The notes under the pieces: generated by a model
Told to the model about the DNA's origin: nothing
The model's database searches: none
The model's input: only the letters and a program-made list of their open reading frames with translations
Part shown: positions 29,909 to 42,219 of the stretch, piece after piece
How positions within the stretch are numbered: the stretch's first letter is position 1
How the letters are laid out: each line of letters begins with the position of its first letter
Position numbers and translations under genes: made by a program
From: Lingula anatina
Taxonomy: Eukaryota; Brachiopoda; Lingulata; Lingulida; Lingulidae
Direction: 5' to 3'
DNA length: 44,532 bases
Assembly: GCF_001039355.2 (NCBI RefSeq)
Contig: NW_019775534.1
Coordinates: 126,001 to 170,532, forward strand

Positions 29909-31095
29909 AAGTGCAGGCGCGGATCTAGCATTGGTTTGTGAGTTGAAAGTTTTGCTTTTTCTCGAGGAAAATTGAAACTGGTTCAAAAATCCCGGACAGG
30001 ATATTATTTAGCACCCTAAAATTGGTCTTAACTTTAAGTTTAAAACATCAGTCTACTTTGACTAAAGACAAAGCAGCAGTACTCCGAAGTATTCCAATTA
30101 AATAAAATAGAGTACTGGAGTGTTTTGATTTTTAGTATAGAATTTGCTGTTCAAGAAAAAAAATCTATACTTGTAAATTAAATTAAATGAAAACCGTAAG
30201 GGTAGTGTAACAGACAACAATTAACAAACTTTTGAAACTTTTGTAAACGAAAGAGAGGTTAATGTTTTAAAAAACTAAATATCATTTATTGTTACATTAT
30301 TTACGGTGATATGTTTGCTCAATATGCAGAGTGAAAGATAAATTGGGTGAAAGTCGCATTTTGTCTTCTCTAACACATTCCTGCACCAGCAATTTATTTC
30401 ATTGTGTTCTTTTACTCGGTCTATGAATTTGATTTTTAAATCGGATCACTGATAAAATATGATAGTTTTTGCCTTCATAATTTTCAGAAAACCCAAATTA
30501 CCATCCACTGAAAATTACCATAATATAAAAAAAAAGACAATTTAACACCGAAACTCGCTCACGGAAAGCGGGTGACCTGTACATTATTACGTAAATCAGG
30601 TGAGCATTTTGGTGAGAGGTGTTCAAATAAGACCAAGGTCAGTACAAGATGGAGAAGAGAGGAGCCTCATGCCACGTTGCATCGATTCCCACGTGTAAGG
30701 AGAAAATTAGGCGATGAAAACGACAGCAGTCTGTTGTAAGTACTGCATAGATGAAGTAAGATAACATTGCTTACTTTTTGTGGACGTATTTTGCTCAAAA
30801 TGATGCATTTTGCACTTGTGGACATTCTATTGACCTGATGCTTAGAACGAACAAAAGCACTATAGCTAGTATTGCTCTCGAAGAACAGTACCAGTCCCAA
30901 ATCATCTTGAACTTAAAATAGTTTATTATCTCTTATTTACCAGAGCAAACGATTTGAAGAAAGTAAGGGGCTTATTCCAAAGATGTAGACGACCCTTTCG
31001 TCTCAGGCAGATCTAATTCTAATTTGCCTCCGCAACCTGTTATTCCTAGAAAAAAGCCCCCCCCCCCCCTTCAAATAATCCTGGATCTGTCCCTT
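29909..31095. mobile_element. Possible old DNA-transposon relic inside R1 (left copy)
   Basis: The left boundary reads CAGGCGCGGATCTAGCATT and the right boundary, on the minus strand, GGGACAGATCCAGGATT, which look like degenerate CAGGGGCGGATCCAGGATT-type inverted ends. The same structure is at about 32627-33812. No clear target duplication is seen, so the limits are uncertain. Confidence 0.35.
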
Positions 31096-31331
31096 ACTAG
31101 GGCGGCAGATATTATAGGCAGATTTTCCTCTATCCATAGTTATAACATTGACCATATTTAGCCAAAGACATTATCTATGAATATCTAGTGAAAATCGATC
31201 TGTGGCCCTGGTAGAGGGTAATGTAATGCCATGTTTACAGATATGGGTTGCCACAATGGTTATATAGACTGCTTTCTCAAACTCTGATATATCGTTTTGT
31301 GAATGTGATTTTTTTTCTTTTTTTATTTCAG

Positions 31332-31446
31332 TGACTGGAAGACAAGGAAATTGGAAGATTCTTCCACTAAAGACGCCAGATTCTTGTTTGACAGCGCCCG
31401 CACCCATGCCAAGATTTTCTCGGTTGTCGAAGTTGGTCTTCTGTAG
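31332..31446 (+). CDS. Exon-like open segment after a strong acceptor (R1 left)
   Basis: A long polypyrimidine tract ending TTTATTTCAG (to 31331) is followed by an open segment reading DWKTRKLEDSSTKDARFLFD, then SARTHAKIFSVVEVGLL and TAG. The second R1 copy keeps the same frame with one Leu-to-Pro change. An AATAAA follows at 31652-31657. This is how a terminal coding exon would look, but no upstream exon was found and a second frame is also open, so it may equally be non-coding. Product unknown. Confidence 0.3.
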
Positions 31447-33425
31447 TTAATTTGTACTGTCAACTTTTAATATGGAATGTAATGTTCGCTTTGGGTCGTA
31501 ATATTTTGAACCAAAACGTGTATTAAATGAAAGTCAAGCATTTCATTCATGAAAATTTTGATCAGAAAAGCAAAAAAAAAAGGGATTTTATCCATCTAAA
31601 TGCCAGACTCGCATGTCTGTAGTTTATTTTGGCATCGTCTGTTTTATTGAAAATAAAAGTCCGAGTAGGACTGGGTTTTTTTTTTACAACAATTTACATT
31701 TCTGACTTGAAAATTTCTGATCAAATTTTAATTTATTACTTCACCGGTTGTAGAGTTTGATTCTTTTTTTAGGGGTTATGAGTATCCCTAATTTATTCAA
31801 TGAAATTTTTTGGCCGTTAACTTTTGTCAGTCTTGTCTTGATAAAGCGAGAAAAAATTCTTGAAATAGAAAATTTTCAGAAAAGTAAGATGTATTGGGTA
31901 ATTTTTGTAAAATCTTGATTTATAAAACGAAATGAGATGTTCTTATGGGCATTGATAATGTAAATTATTTATTGTTATATTTGTGCAGGAATTGCGTGAA
32001 TTTATGAAAAATAAATGTACGTCTATAAAATGTTGTCTTGTTGTAAGCTGTGCAAAATCGTAGTTCTGTCATTTTTCTTAGCCCGACTCGAACCANTTTT
32101 TTTTTAATGTTATTATCAAACCCCTTAAATTAAAAAGAGCAACATGCCTCAAATTAAAAAGAAACATTTCTTCTTTAAATAGAGCATTTGCTGAATGGGG
32201 GGGGGGGGCAGTCTGAGACGGCTATTAAGTCACGGAAAGTCGGGTGTAGCGCAGTCCCAGTCTCGGCACCGAAACCATATCCCTGTTGTCTCTCGATTCT
32301 AACTATCCATAGACTACTGAAATTTAACGATAAAAACACTTAAACAATACAGTTGACAAATCTTTTGACCTTGCGTGCTGAAACATACGCGTAGTTGTAA
32401 AGTTGGTGACATATATGCTATGAACTTGAAATGCGATTCCGTTTTTAAAGTCTTATAAAACCCGCAACACGACTTGGTTTTCCAATTGCTGGCCTCTAAA
32501 ACGCCAAAACTTACAACAAAATCATCGATATTTTCTCCTGAAATATGCAGGAAGACGTCTGTCCAGTCATTCAGCAATAAATGATTCAGTAGAAAATTTT
32601 ATAGAACGTCCATGGCCAATTTAAGTGCAGGCGCGGATCTAGCATTGGTTTGTGAGTTGAAAGTTTTGCTTTTTCTCGAGGAAAATTGAAACTGGTTCAA
32701 AAATCCCGGATAGGATATTATTTAGCACCCTAAAATTGGTCTTAACTTTAAGTTTAAAACATCAGTCTACTTTGACTAAAGACAAAGCAGCAGTACTCCG
32801 AAGTATTCCAATTAAATAAAATAGAGTACTGGAGTGTTTTGATTTTTAGTATAGAATTTGCTGTTCAAGAAAAAAAATCTATACTTGTAAATTAAATTAA
32901 ATGAAAACCGTAAGGGTAGTGTAACAGACAACAATTAACAAACTTTTGAAACTTTTGTAAACGAAAGAGAGGTTAATGTTTTAAAAAACTAAATATCATT
33001 TATTGTTACATTATTTACGGTGATGTTTGCTCAATATGCAGAGTGAAAGATAAATTGGGTGAAAGTCGCATTTTGTCTTCTCTAACACATTTCTGCACCA
33101 GCAATTTTTTTCATTGTGTTCTTTTACTCGGGTCTATGAATTTGATTTTTAAATCGGATCGCTGATAAAATATGATAGTTTTTGCCTTCATAATTTTCAG
33201 AAAACCCAAATTACCATCCACTGAAAATTATCATAATATAAAAAAAGACAATTTAACACCGAAACTCGCTCACGGAAAGCGGGTGACCTGTACTTTATTA
33301 CGTAAATCAGGTGAGCATTTTGGTGAGAGGTGTTCAAATAAGACCAAGGTCAGTACAAGATGGAGAAGAGAGGAGCCTCATGCCACGTTGCATCGATTCC
33401 CACGTGTAAGGAGAAAAATTAGGCG

Positions 33426-33632
33426 ATGAAAACGGCATCAGTCTGTTGTAAGTACTGCATAGATGAAGTAGATAACATTGCTTACTTTTTGTGGACGTAT
33501 TTTGCTCAAAATGATGCATTTTGCACTTGTGGACATTCTATTGACCTGATGCTTAGAACGAACAAAAGCACTATAGCTAGTATTGCTCTCGAAGAACAGT
33601 ACCAGTCCCAAATCATCTTGAACTTAAAATAG
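33426..33632 (+). pseudogene. Possible decayed reverse-transcriptase zinc-knuckle fragment
   Basis: A 68-codon frame beginning with CCKYCIDEVDNIAYFLWTY resembles, loosely, the C-terminal zinc-binding segment of non-LTR reverse transcriptases (CxxC...D/E-x-HxxxxC), but the expected second His and Cys are Tyr. The left R1 copy has a one-base insertion that breaks the frame at the equivalent place (near 30760). At best it is a relic. Confidence 0.2.
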
Positions 33633-34046
33633 TTTATTATCTCTTATTTACCAGAGCAAACGATTTGAAGAAAGTAAGAGTCTTATTCCAAAGATGTAGA
33701 CGACCCTTTCGTATCAGGCAGATCTAATTCTAATTTGCCTCCGCAACCTGTTATTCCTAGAAAAAAGCCCCCCCCCCCCCCCTCCTTCAAATAATCCTGG
33801 ATCTGTCCCTTACTAGGGCGGCAGATATTATAGGCAGATTTTCCTCTATCCACAGTTATAACAATGACCATATTTAGCCAAAGACATTATCTATGAATAT
33901 CTAGTGAAAATCGATCTGTGGCCCTGGTAGAGGGTAATGTAATGCCATGTTTACCGATATGGGTTGCCACAATGGTTATATAGACTGCTTTCTCAAACTC
34001 TGATATATCGTTTTGTGAATGTGATTTTTTTCTTTTTTTATTTCAG

Positions 34047-34161
34047 TGACTGGAAGACAAGGAAATTGGAAGATTCTTCCACTAAAGACGCCAGATTCTT
34101 GTTTGACAGCGCCCGCACCCATGCCAAGATTTTCTCGGTTGTCGAAGTTGGTCCTCTGTAG
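34047..34161 (+). CDS. Exon-like open segment after a strong acceptor (R1 right)
   Basis: Counterpart of 31332-31446: acceptor TTTATTTCAG to 34046, the same reading with ...VVEVGPL and TAG at 34159-34161, AATAAA at 34368-34373. Same uncertainty and unknown product. Confidence 0.3.
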
Positions 34162-34827
34162 TTTATTTGTACTGTCAACATTTAATATGGAGTGTAATGG
34201 TCGCTTTGGGTCGTAATATTCTGTACCAAAACGTGTATTAAATGAAAGTCTAGCATTTCATTCATGAAAATTTTGATCAGAAAAGCAAAAAAAAATAGGA
34301 ATTTTATCCATCTAAAAGCCAGACTCACATGTCTGTAGTTTATTTTGGCATCGTTTGTTTTATTGAAAATAAAAGTCCGAGTAGGACTGGGTTTTTTTTT
34401 TCACTACATTTTACATTTCTGACTTGAAAGTTTCTGATCAAATCTTAATTTATTACTTCACCGGTTGTAGAGTTTGATTCTTTTTTGTAGGGGTTTTGAG
34501 TTTCCATAATGTATTCAATGAATTTTTTTTTTTTTTGGGGGGGGGGGCCGTTAACTTTTGTCAGTCTTGTCTTGATAAAGCGAGAAAAAATTCTTGAAAT
34601 AGAAAATTTTCAGAAAAGTAAGATGTATTGGGTAATTTTTGTAAAATCTTGATTTATAAAACGAAATGAGATGTTCTTATGGGCATTGATAATGTAAATT
34701 ATTTATTGTTATATTTGTGCAGGAATTGCGTGAATTTATGAAAAATAAATGTACGTCTATAAAATGTTGTCTTGTTGTAAGCTGTGCAAAATTGTAGTTC
34801 TGTCATTTTTCTTAGCCTGACTCGAAC

Positions 34828-36938
34828 TATTCATCTTCGTCCTTTTTCTACTCTTCCGAGGTTCCCCTTGTAGTAGTTTTAAATTGTGATTATTGTCAAT
34901 TTTTGCAAAAGGTAATTTGCTGGGACCCAGAGCCGCCAGGATTCGAACTCGCGTTCTGCTGTCTCAGAGGCAAGCGTGCTATCCACTCCCCTAAGTGTTC
35001 CCACCCACCCTCCCCTGGTAGACTTTCTTTTTATACTAACCAAAGAGAAATTTTGAAAGCATTTCTCTTAAAGTTTTCAGCAATTTCTATGTGCCCAGGC
35101 CAAGAATCGAGCCCCAATACAGTCATACAACCGACAATGAAGATACAAAGACATTTTGCATATTTGAAAGATTTTATTTTATTGCGAGCAAAATAACTAA
35201 TTGAATTTTTGTGTACATTTGTGTATTCATTCATTTATAGCATTTTTAAAGCTGCTAAACTACATTTGTTTTAAATCTGTAGTAGGACTGGCTAAAAGGT
35301 GTAACAGATTTTAAATACAAAACCATTCTATGTATTTGATATGACAAATAAACTATAAACTAACTTACTTGTCTAATACTTGTTCTTATTCGTATTAAAC
35401 AAGACATTTAAGAAACGACAATGAATTTGCAACAATTCCTTCTTTTAAAATAGCAATGGAAAAACAATGGCAGGTCCTTCTCTCCCCACCACCACACAAA
35501 AAGGGAGGAACAAAAAGGACAATCGTTTCAATTTCCCGAAAAATTTCAAACTATTTCCAGGCCCCCAATTTTCTGGATCCGCCATAGGTTTTGCCACTTT
35601 ACAAGCACAAGATATTATGAAAATTATTTCAGTAAATTGTCATTTAGAAATCTAATGCGATAATAATTGTCCGGAGCAAAGTTGCTGGTGAGAGAAAATT
35701 GCCGAAGAACAACAAAAAATTGGAAATTGGAGAATATGTCATCTTTCAATCACAAGGATTGTCTCTGCACAAAGATCCTATATTTGTCCAATAAATTAAT
35801 TGTCACAAATGTCAGATATATTTAATGATAACAATTCATATTTCACATTGCTAATGGATCTATACAGACGACGAAACATTATCGATCTTACTGATTGAGC
35901 ATAATATTGTCTTAAGAGATTTATTTTTGTCCATCCACAACTCCACCTAGTGGTACATCAATAGCACTGAGGAAGACTGCAGCAAAGAGCAGTTGAAAAT
36001 TTCTGCACATACGGGTAATTTAACATCTTTTGCCTCGTTCTTTTTTGGGTGGAAAAAAATTAATCTCTTAAGACTATATTATACACAATACATCCAGATA
36101 TAAATATTTCATAACTGACCGATTAAGCGTTTCGTTAATTATCCAGTTACATATTACACTTTTGACAAATAAATTGATATAAATACTAAAACGTAAAAGC
36201 AGTTTATTTTCCATTCCATGAACGGTAAAACATAACACATATTGTCCACATAAGCTTTTCACACAAGATTTTCAAGTTCAAGAAACTTTCCCAAATGCAG
36301 ACTGAAATTTGTGAAGTGCACATACGTCTCTTATAAAAATGAATGTATAACAAGACAGCAAGTTTTCAAATTTCAAGCGATGGTATGCTTATTTTTCTTA
36401 TCAGAACATTAAACGTTTTACACGTTATAGACATATTAAACCTTCGTATTCCAAACATTCAGCTTTCTTGGAAATTTGATCAATTTTTCTTTAATCAAAG
36501 TTATACTATGCCCGAACTATTCAGAATTGCATTCCACAGAAAAAAATCTAAGTTTGTAGTTTTTGATTGGCTCTCGTGATGGTGAATTCAAGATGTTTAA
36601 TCAAAAAATGTACAAAACACACGAACAAAGTTTCAATGATGCTATCTAGAATCTCTTAATAAACTAAAATGGTCCCCTAGATACCCCATGATTTGGTCTT
36701 ACGATAAAAAACGAGTTTTAAACAATGATTTTTGTGGTGGACTAGCAAACGTTTTAGATATTATTGCGTATTTTGTCCATATTAGAACTAAACGTCAAAT
36801 CAACACTTGCTGCCTTGTTGAAGAATGCTACAAATTCTAATATAACAGTTCATACATGCCACAGCGACAAACTTGAAATTATGATTTGATAAAACATGTT
36901 TAAAGGCATAAAGGGCAGTTGTCAAAATGAAGAAAGTT
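34828..36938. other. Non-coding stretch between the two duplicated blocks
   Basis: Apart from the tRNA-like segment at 34926-35003 no gene or repeat is recognised. Short open frames (34903-35196, 35467-35655, 36343-36579) have no domains and AT-driven composition. Confidence 0.6.
34926..35003 (-). repeat. tRNA-like segment, probable SINE head
   Basis: On the minus strand it reads CACTTAGGGGAGTGGATAGC, then GCTTGCCTCTGAGACAGC, then GAGTTCGAATCCTGGCGG. The GAGTTCGAATCC block is a good pol III B box and TAGGGGAGTGGATAGC an A-box-like stretch. The anticodon and T stems do not fold properly, so it is not a working tRNA; a tRNA-derived SINE or pseudogene is more likely. Confidence 0.45.
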
Positions 36939-38282
36939 GTATAACTTATAACCACGCAACCTTAGTTATGCCACGTTTGAAATATTCAATGTTTAATGTG
37001 TAAAAGATTCCAAAATTCGTGATGTCACACTAATTGAAATTACTTTTTGATAGTACTTTTTGAATGAACAGCGCGGAATTGAAATTGGCGTTTCAAACAG
37101 CATTTCTCGCTATTATTTCGCCACCTATGCCTTTAAAGGTTGATTTTATAATCTGTCACTCAGAGAAAGCAAAGCTTTAGTTCAGCACACAAATTTACAA
37201 CTTTCTAACTGAAATTGTACCAAAATTCGATAGGGAAGTATAATGCCCTTTAACTTTGAAATTGGTGTATGTGTACCTATATAGCATTCAGTAACTCGGC
37301 ACAAACCAGTCCCTTAATGCCAACACACCAATATTTAGGGTTACAAACGGGCCATTCCACAGCATTTTTCCCTTCTCGACTGTTTCTGACCTCAAAATTT
37401 ACTGCTACTGGAATTTTTGCCCACGGCTTTCAAAACACGAGAAGCAACACTTCACTCTACATTTTCATAAGACGTGAAGAGGTTACCAAGTTTTGGAGGA
37501 AGCAGAATATTACGAGAGGAACATATTGGGGAATGGCCACACCCAGCAAGCATGCAGGCTTCAAAATGTTTTTCAAAAATAAGCAAAAATAAGTTAAAAT
37601 CAAAGTCCTACTATAAACATCTGAAAAATGTCATACTGAATCGGTTGAAATTAAAATATTCGTATACTTCGTACCCAGGCCGCCTCTCATCCACTCCCTG
37701 CTGCCTAAAAACTGAAGATGAACTGAAGACAACTACTAAAGAGAAGGTTCACTTACACCCATAGGGGGAAGGAAGCAGGATGAAGTGAGTGTCTTTAATG
37801 TCTAATTGGACATTCCCTGTTTTCCGACAGGTGAAACTTCATATACAGTTTTTCTCAAATTAAAATTTCTGGCATTAAACGCATTATTGTTCAACGTACT
37901 CCAAAATATACCAGTAAGAAATAAATATCAGATCCTAACCCACCCCAAAATGAAACGACATTATGCAGGTCATGGGCAACCCTAATACGGTCCGCTTTTA
38001 TCTGAGCAGTTTTCGACATGTTTGACAAACTGAACAGTACCATAGCGCCACCTGGAGGAAACAGAAATGAATGTCTCGGCTGCAATCGGAAGCTTATTTT
38101 CGAGACATGGAATAGTTATTGAAATATTTGTCAATGTCACTAGGGAACGTCAAATAATAAAAAGTGTACATCCGCACCAATGATTTTATGTTGTGAAGTA
38201 GGTTTTGTTAGATATGGCGCCCTGGCATAAAACAAAACACTATTCAAAACGGTTTACAGCTGTGATGTGATAGTTTGCATAC

Positions 38283-38328
38283 AAAAAAAAAAAAAAGATC
38301 GCGCGAGAGAGAGAGAGAGAGAGAGAGG
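38283..38328. repeat. A-run and (GA)n microsatellite, present in one R2 copy only
   Basis: A14 followed by GATCGCGC and about eleven GA units; the equivalent place in the right copy (about 40885) reads straight from ACAAAAAC into the shared sequence. Confidence 0.9.
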
Positions 38329-38771
38329 GATTAGAGGTGTAACATTCCTTTTGTCCAATATCGTTAGATACATTCTATAATAGCTGCGTGCGTGGGTGAC
38401 CTTCATTGTACGAAAGCAAATGCACCACAGAAACTGTGACTATGTAATGATAGGAATTAAGATCCCACAAGAAACTTTTAAATAGTAAGTTCTTAATTTT
38501 TTAGCCTGGTTGTTGGAAATTGGTTAATATCACCCGTCGGGGTATCTGTGCAGACGCTGACTCACCTTATTTTTTTAGTATTATTTTTCAAATACATGAA
38601 AAACATGTCATTAAAACGCTTATCTAGTATAAAGAGCACAAATCGGCCACCCACAAAGTGTGAAAAATCGTGATGTACAGAACAATAAGCCGGATTTGCC
38701 CTTCATGATTCTACTACACCGTGGTTCAGGTAATGAAAAAATATGGCACTGCTTTACGTATACAGTGGCTA

Positions 38772-38868
38772 TATAAAAGCTGCTGATATAGTTCTTCTTG
38801 CGTTCACAACATACTTCTGACAGGGATACCTACTCGTGAGAGCAACTGACGTCTTGTCTGTTTTTTAG
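38772..38868 (+). promoter_or_regulatory. Second copy of the peptide-gene promoter and 5' exon
   Basis: CTATATAAAAGC (TATA at 38772) is followed by GTTCTTCTTGCGTTCACAAC and a donor-like TTTTAG|GTAAGAGC at 38868/38869, parallel to 41372-41477. It is likely the other allele of the same promoter; if the duplication is real it would be a promoter whose coding exons lie in the assembly gap. Confidence 0.6.
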
Positions 38869-41371
38869 GTAAGAGCTCCTAACGTCACGATTATTTCTTT
38901 CGTTATTTTTATAAGTTGATTGATTTAATGCTCGCAAAAATAATACTATTAAAATTACAAATTAAAATTCTTTATCCATTCTCTAGCGTTGCGTACTTTC
39001 TTCGAAAAAAGCGTTTTTCAACGTAGATTGTAACTCAGCATTAACTTTGAAAACCGTATCATGTAAGAAATGGATAACTGGGACTTGCAAAAAGAAAAAA
39101 GTGTTACTCTCTTTACTAAAGGCTGAATTTTCATTTTTTCCTTTATTTATTCACTTTTGTTCGCTTGTTTTATTGTTTTCTATGAAACGCGCAAAAAATT
39201 CTTGGCTTTGTTAAGTCTTGGACATAATAAATTCGTTATGATGTCCAAGGTTAAGTGATACTTAAATCAAGCAATGTTCTCGATTGAATGAAATATATAA
39301 AACTTTCATCTTGCTACGCATTGATTCAACTTCATATCAAATACCCTTTTAGCAAAATCTCTTAATATTGCATCAAGTGCTTCTTCCTACTCTCTTTCTT
39401 TTTCAGAAATATATAAAGCTTGGCCTTTCCTTCATGTGATTGAATAAACCTCAAATCGCNGAACAAAATTCCATAACTTATAACCACGCAGTATCAAGTA
39501 TGTCATGTTTGAAATATTCAATGTTTAATGTGTAAAAGATTCCAAAATTCGTGATGTCACACTAATTGAAATTACTTTTCGATAGTACATTTTGAATGAA
39601 CAGCGCGGAATTGAAATTGGCGTTTCAAACAGCATTTCTCGCTATCATTTCGCCACCTATGCCTTTAAAGGTTGATTTTATAATCTGTCACGCAGAGAAA
39701 GCATAGCTTTAGTTCAGTTCACAAATTTACAACTTTCTTAGTGAAATTGTACCAGAATTCGACACGGAAGTATAATGCCCTTTAACGTTGAAATTGGTGT
39801 GTGTATACCTATATAGCATTCAGTAACTAAGCACAAACCAGTCCCTTAATGCCAACACGCCAATATTTAGGGTTACAAACGGGCCATTCCACAGCATTTT
39901 CCCTTCTCGGCTGTTTCTCACCTCAAATTTTACTGCTACTGGAATTTTTGCCAACGGCTTTCAAAACATGAGAAGCAACACTTCACTCTGCATTTTCATG
40001 AGACGTGAAGAGGTTACCAAGTTTTGGAGGAAGCAGAATATTACGAGAGGAACATATTGGGGAATGGCCACACCCAGCAAGCACGCAGGCTTCAAAATGT
40101 TTTTCAAAAATAAGCAAAAATAAGTTAAAATCAAAGTTCTAATATAAACATCTCAAAATGTCATATTAAATCGGCTGAAATTGAAATATTCGTATACTTC
40201 GTACCCGGGCCGCCTCGCATCCACTCCATGCTGCCTGAAAACTGAAGATGAACTGAAGACAACTCCTACTAAAGTGAAGGTTCACTTACACCCATCGGGG
40301 GAAGGGGGCAGGATAAAGTGAGTGTCTTTTATGTCTAATTGGACATTCACTGTTTTCCGACAGGCGAAACTTCATATACATTTTTTTCTTAAATTAAAAC
40401 TGCTTGCATTGAACGCATAATTGTTCAATAGGCTCCTAAATATACAGGTAAGAAATAAATATCAGATCCTAACCCACCCCAAAATGAAACGACATTATGT
40501 AGGTCATGGGCAACCCTAATATGCTCCACTCCGCAACATAGCGAACCTTTCGAGATACGGAGCCCTGAGCAGTTTTCGCGATGTTTGATAAACTAAACAG
40601 TAGGCCTACCGTAGCGCCACTTGGAGGAAACAGAAATGAATGTCTCGGCTGCAATCGGAAGCTTATTTTCGAGACATGGAATATTTATTGAATTATTTGT
40701 CAATGTCACTACAGAACGTCAGATTCTAAATTTGAATAAATGATAAAAAAGTGGACATCTTTGCTGATGTTTTTTTTTTATTATTTTGACGTAGGTTTTG
40801 TTAGATATGGCACCTGGATAAAAATATAAATAATAAAAAAACACAATTCAAAACGCTTTACAGTTGTGATGTGATAGTTTGCATACAAAAACATGACGTT
40901 AGAGGTGTAACATTCCTTTTGGCCAAGATCGTTCGGTACATTCTGTAATAGCTGCTTGCGTGGGTGACCTTCATTGTACGAAAGCAAATGCACCACATAA
41001 CTGTGACAAAATAATGATAGGAATTAAGATCCCACAAGAAACTTTTGAATAGTAAGTTCATAACTTTTTTAGCCTTTCTCGTACTGGTTCATGGATATTG
41101 GTTATTATCACCCATCAGGGTATCTGTGAAGACGCTGACTCACTTTATTTTTTAGTATTATTTTTTTCAAAAATCATGAAAATCATGTCATTAAAATGCT
41201 TATCTAGCAAAGAGAGCATAAATCGTCCACCCACAAAGCACAAAATCTGGAAAATCGTGATGCACGAAACAATTAACAGGATATGCCCATCCTGATTTCA
41301 CTACACTGTGGTTCAGAAAGTGAAAAAATATGACACTACTAGCGCGTCTGTTTACGTATATGGTGTGGCTA

Positions 41372-41477
41372 TATAAAAGCCGCTGATATAGTTCTTCTTG
41401 CGTTCACAACACTTCAGACGGAGTCAAAGACAGACTACCTACTGGTGAGAGCTACAGCGGTCTTGTCTTGTTTTAAG
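41372..41477 (+). promoter_or_regulatory. TATA promoter and non-coding first exon of the secreted-peptide gene
   Basis: TATAAAAG at 41372-41379 lies about 30 bases before an initiator-like TTCACAAC (transcription start estimated near 41404). The short first exon has no ATG in a useful frame and ends at a consensus donor TTTTAAG|GTAAGC (41477/41478). The intron runs about 1.26 kb to the acceptor at 42734 and contains the TTAA MITE. Confidence 0.6.
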
Positions 41478-41594
41478 GTAAGCGCTCCTAGCGTCATGTT
41501 TCTTTATTTCGTTGTTTTTATAGATTGATTGGATAAACGCGCGCAAAAATAATACTATTTAAAAAAAATTACAGCATATTTTCTTTATTCAATC

Positions 41595-42219
41595 TTAAAG
41601 TCATAATAACTCTTCGTTTTGGCCAAAAATACGATTTTCCTGGAAAAAACGGTAATTTTACCGTACTTACCAATGGTCAACGACCCAATTCCTGCATTCA
41701 AAGTTAATCCATGGTTTTTTTCCTAAACGTACGGTTTTTTGTTAAAATCTCTTAAGACGGAGCCCTCTGGTATCGAGCGATAGTTTCTGGTGACCTACTT
41801 AAAACCGCGGGAAAAGCAGACAACAACAACACTGTATAACAATATTATAAGATTCATAAGATATATTCGTCTTTTTGCTCAAAATGCATTTATATCTACA
41901 ATGTGTGCAATTCTGGGCTTTTCGTTATCCGACGCACTGTACAAAAACTCGCATCTTACGTCTGAGGGTTTCCCGCCATGTTATTTTGGTCTCGAATGAA
42001 CGCGAGAATCCGCGTGACACCTAAACGTCATTGGCAACGGATGCACTTGTCGACCGCGAAGAAAGGCATCGAAAGCCCAAGTGACAAGCACAGATTTTAG
42101 TTTTACTACAATAACAGTCGTTTTAGTGGGAAAATGCAATAGAATATATTTCCAGGCGTTGTTTACAATGTATTTATTGCGGAATTTTGAATCTCAAAGG
42201 AAGAGTTATTTTGCTTTAA
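41595..42219. mobile_element. TTAA-flanked MITE, copy 2, present in one R2 copy only
   Basis: A 617-bp element (41599-42215) lies between TTAA at 41595-41598 and 42216-42219. Ends AGTCATAATAACTCTT and AAGAGTTATTTTGCT are inverted relatives of those at 11729-12065, and the interior shares TTTTTTGTTAAAATCTCTTA. The left R2 copy has the short empty site near 38985. The open frame at 41790-41999 is inside the element and shows no transposase similarity. Confidence 0.9.

Larger units (their letters stand above)
29219..32095. repeat. Large direct repeat R1, left copy
   Basis: About 2.9 kb matching 32097-34827 almost base for base, with scattered substitutions, homopolymer length changes and one 158-bp insertion (29484-29641). 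It ends exactly at the single N at 32096. Best read as one of two allelic contig ends. Confidence 0.95.
32097..34827. repeat. Large direct repeat R1, right copy
   Basis: It starts immediately after the N at 32096 with the same T-run and TTAATGTTATTATCAAACC as 29219 and continues to about 34827, where the match to the end of the left copy stops (GACTCGAAC). It lacks the 158-bp MITE and has extra T9/G9 bases near 34527-34547. Confidence 0.95.
36939..39459. repeat. Large direct repeat R2, left copy
   Basis: About 2.5 kb matching 39461-42652, ending exactly at the single N at 39460. It includes a TATA box and first-exon region like those of the peptide gene, but stops inside the first intron, so the coding exons are not repeated. 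It carries an A14/(GA)n microsatellite (38283-38328) absent from the right copy. Confidence 0.95.

Noticed and set aside
33172-33429. 85-codon open frame in R1 right copy
   Set aside because: The left copy differs by two A residues in an A-run (about 30527-30535), shifting the frame, so coding constraint is unlikely.
34926-35003. Functional tRNA gene
   Set aside because: The T and anticodon stems do not pair; only the promoter-box blocks are convincing.
37269-37592. 107-codon open frame in R2
   Set aside because: The other R2 copy has one T fewer in a T-run (about 39896-39900), which breaks the frame, and there is no recognisable domain.
41790-41999. 69-codon open frame
   Set aside because: It lies wholly inside the 617-bp MITE and has no transposase features.
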